The position numbers and the translations under genes were made by a program. Below, in pieces: positions 60,641-64,000 of a stretch of DNA of 64,000 nt. The notes under the pieces were generated by a model. That model searched no databases, was not told the origin of the DNA, and was given only the letters and a program-made list of their open reading frames with translations. This DNA comes from JANQGH01 sp039177555 (lineage in GTDB: Bacteria; Pseudomonadota; Alphaproteobacteria; DSM-16000; Inquilinaceae), in assembly GCA_039177555.1 (NCBI GenBank), contig JBCDFV010000017.1, positions 18,901 to 82,900 on the forward strand, read 5' to 3'. Numbering within the stretch: position 1 is the stretch's first letter; each line of letters starts with the position of its first letter.

Positions 60641-60670
60641 CGGGACGGGGCCTCCGCGCCCCCGTCCCGA
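60641..60670 (-). promoter_or_regulatory. Intercistronic stem-loop between binding-protein and permease genes
   Basis: TCGGGACGGGG (60641-60651) pairs perfectly with 60660-60670 across an 8-base loop. It lies 15 bases downstream of the binding-protein stop. No T run follows on the minus strand, so it is more likely an mRNA-stabilising or attenuating hairpin than a full terminator. This would keep binding-protein levels above those of the permeases. Confidence 0.6.
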
Positions 60671-60685
60671 CAACCTCCGCAAAGG

Positions 60686-62161
60686 CTACTCGACCGACAT
60701 CGTCGACACCAGCAGCTTGGCGTCCACGCGCGGTTCCCACTGCAACCGTTCCGACGTGCCGTAGATGTCGTTGATGTTCAACAGGAAGGCGAAATAGGCC
60801 TCGTCGTAGGCCCGTTCCAGCGCCTGATGATACAGCGCCTCGCGGGCGTCGACATCGGTCTCGCTGCGCGCCTCGACGATCCAGTTCGCCATCTCCTCAT
60901 CCGTGTTCGAGGCGCCGATGCCATCGAGATGGTAGTAGGCGCTGAGCGGACGGTCCGCGTCGAGCAACTCGTTGGACGAGACGACGAAGATCGCATCGGC
61001 ACGGGTTTCGCGGTCGAACAACCGGTTGAGATACTCGCCGAACTCAAAGATGCGCACATTGGGCTGGACGCCGATGTCCTCCCAGTACGAGGCGATGACC
61101 TCGATCATCTCCCGGTCTTTCAGCCAGCGACCGGCGGTGCCGACCAGCTCGATCTCGGCACCCTCCGCACCCGCCTCGGAAATCAGCTCGCGCGCCCGGT
61201 CCGGATCAAAGCTGTAACCGGGAATGTCGGGGTTGAAGCCGAAGAAGGACGGCGCCATCAGCTGGCCCTGGGCGACCTCGGCGTAGCCGGCGAACAGCGA
61301 CTCCGCCAGGGCCTCGTGATCGATCGCCATGTTCAGCGCCTGACGCACACGGGCGTCGGCGGTCGGCCCGTCATCGGCGTTCAGGATCACGATGGGCAGC
61401 TCAAGCCCGCTGACCGACACCGCGCGCGGCACCTGGCCGACAAACTCCGGCAGCAGGTTCGTGATCAGGTCGGTCTCGCCGGACAGTAGGCTGGACAGCC
61501 TGGTGCCGAATTCGCTGATGAAACGGAACTCCACGTCCTGGATGCTGGGCGCCTCGCCCCAATAATCCGGGTTGGCGGCCAGTTCGATGGACGAGCCCCG
61601 GTTCCAATCGACGAACTGATAGGGCCCGGTGCCGACGGGGTTGGAGGCGAAATCCTCGGAGTCAGCAGCGCCCGGCGGCACCATCTTCATCCAGTAAAGC
61701 CGCGCCGGCAGGATCGGGTCCGGCCCATCCGTGGTGATGCGGATCGTGTCGTCATCGACGGCCGTGGCCCCGGTGATCGAGGCGAAGAACGACGACTGTT
61801 CGGAGTTGAACTCCGGATCGATGATGCGGTTCACGCTGAAGGCGGCCGCGTCGGCGTTGAACGGTTCGCCATTGTGGAAGCTGACGCCGTCGCGCAGGTC
61901 GATCTCCCAAGTCGTCTCATCGACCTGGACCGGCATGGACGCCGCCAGGCTGGGCCGCAAGGTGCCATCGGCGTCGCGGAACAGCAGCGTCTCGAAGATG
62001 TTGTCGGTGATGGCGCGCTCGCCGCCATCGTCGCGCAACTGCGGGTCGAGCGTGGTGGGTTCCGATCCGATCGCGATCGCGATTTCCTGCGCCCAGACCG
62101 GCCCCGTGGCGGTCAGCGCGGCTGCGAGTGCCAGTGCCCTGAAGCTCCATCGTGCATGCAT
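60686..62161 (-). CDS. ABC transporter substrate-binding protein, family 5, second system
   Basis: A 491-residue periplasmic binding protein. The signal peptide WSFRALALAAALTATGPVWA is cut before QE near residue 25. The body starts with EIAIAIGSEPTTLDPQLRDD and has GVSFHNGEPFNADAAAFSVNR, typical of family 5. ATG 62161 has an AGGAGGG ribosome site; a frame open to 62296 crosses the promoter region. It heads the operon of oppBCDF-like, DapA-family and SDR genes. A GTATAC site lies about 85 bases upstream. Confidence 0.92.
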   Translation of the reverse strand: MHARWSFRALALAAALTATGPVWAQEIAIAIGSEPTTLDPQLRDDGGERAITDNIFETLLFRDADGTLRPSLAASMPVQVDETTWEIDLRDGVSFHNGEPFNADAAAFSVNRIIDPEFNSEQSSFFASITGATAVDDDTIRITTDGPDPILPARLYWMKMVPPGAADSEDFASNPVGTGPYQFVDWNRGSSIELAANPDYWGEAPSIQDVEFRFISEFGTRLSSLLSGETDLITNLLPEFVGQVPRAVSVSGLELPIVILNADDGPTADARVRQALNMAIDHEALAESLFAGYAEVAQGQLMAPSFFGFNPDIPGYSFDPDRARELISEAGAEGAEIELVGTAGRWLKDREMIEVIASYWEDIGVQPNVRIFEFGEYLNRLFDRETRADAIFVVSSNELLDADRPLSAYYHLDGIGASNTDEEMANWIVEARSETDVDAREALYHQALERAYDEAYFAFLLNINDIYGTSERLQWEPRVDAKLLVSTMSVE

Positions 62162-62240
62162 CTTGTGTCGCCCTCCTGTTGAATCCCAAAGACCTTGCCC
62201 GGTCATGATAGGCCGGACCTGACGCATAGGGTGATTTTGG

Positions 62241-62252
62241 TTTTGTATACCG
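62241..62252. promoter_or_regulatory. GTATAC palindrome, candidate GntR operator
   Basis: TTTTGTATACCG lies about 85 bases upstream of the binding-protein start. It carries the TTGTATAC left half of the window-wide motif. Confidence 0.5.
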
Positions 62253-62470
62253 CACCAGGATTGCTGACTCTGGTGTACCGAACGGGAGGCTGTCAAGCGT
62301 CTGGGGTCTGTTCGTGTGCTAAGACCCTGGCATCGCGGCTAACCATTGGAAATCACTTCATTAGCCGAACCCTTAGAGCCGCTCCAACTGCGACAGGCGA
62401 GACACGGAAGCGATATCATCTTTAGCGTGTTGCTCGCGACGAACCGATGGTCCAGCGCCCTCCATCGGCG

Positions 62471-62482
62471 TTGGTATACAAA
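62471..62482. promoter_or_regulatory. GTATAC palindrome, candidate GntR operator
   Basis: TTGGTATACAAA, framed by the 9-bp inverted repeat GGTCCAGCG/CGCTGGACC. About 150 bases upstream of the TauE/SafE gene. Confidence 0.5.
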
Positions 62483-62627
62483 TTCTGGACGCTGGACCGA
62501 GGGCTGGTTATACGGGTCTGCAAAGCCGTTCTTCGCGACGGAGTGCCATCCTGTCGCGTCGCATTTCGCAAGGCGGGACCAACCCATCCTGATGCCCAAA
62601 AACCCGTGTTATTGAACGATCGCCGTG

Positions 62628-63386
62628 ATGGATGATCTGGCCACGTATCTGACCGTGGACTGGCTGATCTATCTGCTGGCCTTTGCCACCATCGTCGTGG
62701 CCGCGGTCGCCCAGGCCTCCATCGGCGTTGGTTTCGGCATCGTTTCCGCACCGATCCTGGCGGTGCTGGACCCGGTCCTGGTGCCGGGCCCGCTGTTGGT
62801 GCTCGCCGTGCTGACGTCGCTGATCGTGACGATACGGGACCGGCACGATTTGAGGCTGGGCAATCTGGGTTATGCGCTTGGCGGGCGGGTGCTGGCCTCG
62901 ATACTCGGCGCCTTGACCGCAAGCGTGCTGTCGCCGCGCCTGTTCCTGATCGTCTTTGCCGCGCTGATCCTCATCGCCGTGGCGCTGAGCCTGAGCGGAC
63001 TGCGCTTCGCGCTCAATCGGCGCAGCCTGTTCATCGCCGGCGCCGCCTCGGGCTATATGGGCACGATCACCTCCGTCGGCGCGCCGCCCATGGCGATCGT
63101 CTACCAGCATTCGCCCGGTGCTGTGGTGCGGGCGAACATATCCGCCTTCTTGATGGCCGGCGGCATCGTCTCGATCCTGTCGCTGGCCGCGTTCGGCGCC
63201 TTCAACTGGTCCGATCTTCTGCTCGGCGCCAAGCTGTTGCCGGCCCTTCTGATCGGCATCTGGCTGTCGGGTTCGCTGACCCATTTCACCGACAGGGGCT
63301 GGATGCGCCCGGCGATGCTGACCTTGTGCGCCGGCGCTGCCGTGCTGCTGTTGGTGCGCGCGCTCGCGCCCGGTTTGGATGGCTAG
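62628..63386 (+). CDS. TauE/SafE (DUF81) family sulfite/anion exporter
   Basis: An inner-membrane protein of about 252 residues with roughly eight helices. It has the family's paired motifs: QASIGVGFGIVSAPIL early and SGYMGTITSVGAPPMAIVY in the second half. TauE/SafE proteins export sulfite, sulfoacetate or related anions. Export of sulfite would suit the sulfatase and sulfopyruvate-type genes in the window, but the family is broad. ATG 62628 is chosen; GTG 62625 is next to it. No clear ribosome site is visible. The stop overlaps the convergent ferredoxin gene by 4 bases. Confidence 0.88.
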   Translation: MDDLATYLTVDWLIYLLAFATIVVAAVAQASIGVGFGIVSAPILAVLDPVLVPGPLLVLAVLTSLIVTIRDRHDLRLGNLGYALGGRVLASILGALTASVLSPRLFLIVFAALILIAVALSLSGLRFALNRRSLFIAGAASGYMGTITSVGAPPMAIVYQHSPGAVVRANISAFLMAGGIVSILSLAAFGAFNWSDLLLGAKLLPALLIGIWLSGSLTHFTDRGWMRPAMLTLCAGAAVLLLVRALAPGLDG

Positions 63387-63781
63387 GAAGACCCCTCTTT
63401 GGCCAACAGCCGGGGTCCCATCGTCGAATGGTCCGGTTGACCGGACGGCAGTTTCTTCCGTTGCTCCAACGGCACCCAGCTTACCTTCAACGGCCCGGTA
63501 AGCGTCGTCTGGCAGGCCAGTCGATAGCCCAGCGCCAGATGCTCGTCGCTGATGTGGTTGCGTTCCTTCTTGGTGGGCGCGGCCGTGTTCTCCGCGCCCT
63601 GCTCAAGCAGGCAGCGGCATGTGCCGCAGATGCCGCCGCCGCATTTGAACGGAATGCCGCCCTGCTTGCGCAGCGACATGCGCAACAGGTTCGACCCGGC
63701 AGGCACCTCGATGGTCTTGCCGTCATTGGCCAGGAACACGATCGTGACGAGCGGTTGCGGCTCTTCGTCGTCGTAGTTCAT
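63383..63781 (-). CDS. [2Fe-2S] ferredoxin (plant type)
   Basis: A 132-residue electron carrier. The cluster ligands are visible as C-x4-C-x2-C in FKCGGGICGTCRC (about residues 47-54) and a fourth Cys in YRLACQTTLTG (about 91). The C-terminal extension of about 35 residues (VPLEQRKKLPSG onward) is longer than in standard ferredoxins. ATG 63781 gives normal length; a frame open to 63922 lies over the next gene. It is 13 bases downstream of the GlcG/HbpS-like gene. No oxygenase partner gene is in view, so its partner is unknown. Confidence 0.9.
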   Translation of the reverse strand: MNYDDEEPQPLVTIVFLANDGKTIEVPAGSNLLRMSLRKQGGIPFKCGGGICGTCRCLLEQGAENTAAPTKKERNHISDEHLALGYRLACQTTLTGPLKVSWVPLEQRKKLPSGQPDHSTMGPRLLAKEGSS

Positions 63782-63794
63782 GGGGCCGGCCGCC

Positions 63795-64000
63795 TCATTT
63801 CTTGATGTCGGCCTCGACGAGCACGTCGTGCCCCTTCGGCGCCAGAAAGTCCGACAGGGCCTGCAGCGCGGCGAGGCCGGCGGCGGTGTCCTGCTCGCCA
63901 TTGCCGCCCGACAGGCCGACACCGCCGATCACCTCGCCATCCACCACGATGGGAAAGCCGCCGACGAAGACGGTGAAGCGGCCTTCGAACGAAAGCTGGA
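63795..64000 (-). CDS. GlcG/HbpS family heme-binding-like protein (5' end outside the window)
   Basis: The last 68 codons of a minus-strand gene that runs off the right edge. The readable part includes RFTVFVGGFPIVVDGEVIGG then VGLSGG, the hallmark of the GlcG/HbpS family (heme-binding or corrinoid-adenosyltransferase-like fold), ending EADIKK and TGA. Members often accompany dehydrogenases and ferredoxins in catabolic clusters. It is followed by the ferredoxin gene after 13 bases. Full length is probably about 135-150 residues. Confidence 0.82.
   Translation of the reverse strand, partial: QLSFEGRFTVFVGGFPIVVDGEVIGGVGLSGGNGEQDTAAGLAALQALSDFLAPKGHDVLVEADIKK

Larger units (their letters stand above)
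62162..62624. other. Divergent region upstream of the second Opp operon and the TauE gene
   Basis: A 463-base region with no believable gene. Besides two GTATAC sites, GGTCCAGCG at 62449-62457 and its exact complement at 62490-62498 form an inverted repeat around the second site. The part between 62280 and 62450 is featureless to the eye. It must hold the operon promoter (leftward) and probably that of the TauE/SafE gene. Confidence 0.55.

Overview
The window is GC-rich, densely packed bacterial DNA. Gene order, protein families and codon use suggest an alphaproteobacterium, probably a marine or soil heterotroph of the Rhodospirillales/Rhodobacterales kind; this is an inference, since there is no rRNA or other marker gene. 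About 58 protein genes are supported. Nearly all encode uptake and catabolism of small organic N, S or P compounds, and their regulators. I see no tRNA, rRNA, CRISPR, phage gene or transposase; one MITE-like repeat is present.

Layout. (1) 2-9224 (+): a tightly coupled eight-gene operon with two DUF4438 paralogs, an Ldh-type dehydrogenase, a creatinase-like M24 protein, an amidohydrolase, an aminotransferase, a TIM-barrel protein and a cyclic amidohydrolase. (2) 9228-16191: a dipeptide/oligopeptide-type ABC importer split into a leftward permease pair and rightward ATPase pair, then a GntR regulator and the binding protein, closed by a clear terminator. (3) 16895-23979: two polysaccharide-deacetylase paralogs and a MmgE/PrpD protein, facing an amidase/HMG-CoA lyase pair, with a divergent CoA-transferase. 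(4) 24046-36150: a coiled-coil protein, then a hydantoin-type cluster (isochorismatase-fold hydrolase, Sua5/YrdC-like protein, HyuB, HyuA), a sugar-type ABC importer, a GntR regulator and a second isochorismatase-fold hydrolase. (5) 36220-38299: phosphonoacetaldehyde hydrolase and a FAD oxidoreductase, with a divergent LysR regulator. (6) 39550-54751: formylglycine-generating enzyme, two sulfatases, a tripartite tricarboxylate transporter (TctC apart from TctA/TctB), a Crp/Fnr regulator, a DUF3604 protein, a GMC oxidoreductase and a two-subunit TPP decarboxylase. (7) 54886-62161 (-): a second oligopeptide ABC importer with a DapA-family lyase/aldolase and an SDR protein. (8) The right edge holds a TauE/SafE permease, a 2Fe-2S ferredoxin and a partial GlcG/HbpS-like gene.

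How it fits together. Three sets of repeated promoter palindromes give the clusters a regulatory logic. TTGTCGACA(A/G) lies in the two control regions of the first ABC system. GTATAC-centred palindromes (TTGTATACAA-like) recur upstream of six otherwise unrelated transcription units between 16 kb and 62 kb, suggesting one FCD-type GntR regulon. TGT-N10-ACA sites with Crp-like spacing lie near the transporter, sulfatase, GMC and TPP-enzyme genes. Chemically, the hydantoinase plus carbamoylsarcosine-amidase-like hydrolases fit ATP-dependent opening of a hydantoin followed by removal of its carbamoyl group. The FGE plus two CxPSR sulfatases fit sulfate-ester cleavage. The first operon has no pathway I can name and is the best candidate for an undescribed catabolic system. 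Three gene remnants (a cupin/cysteine-dioxygenase-like tail, a GST-like fragment and a truncated sulfatase start) mark rearrangement junctions between the modules.
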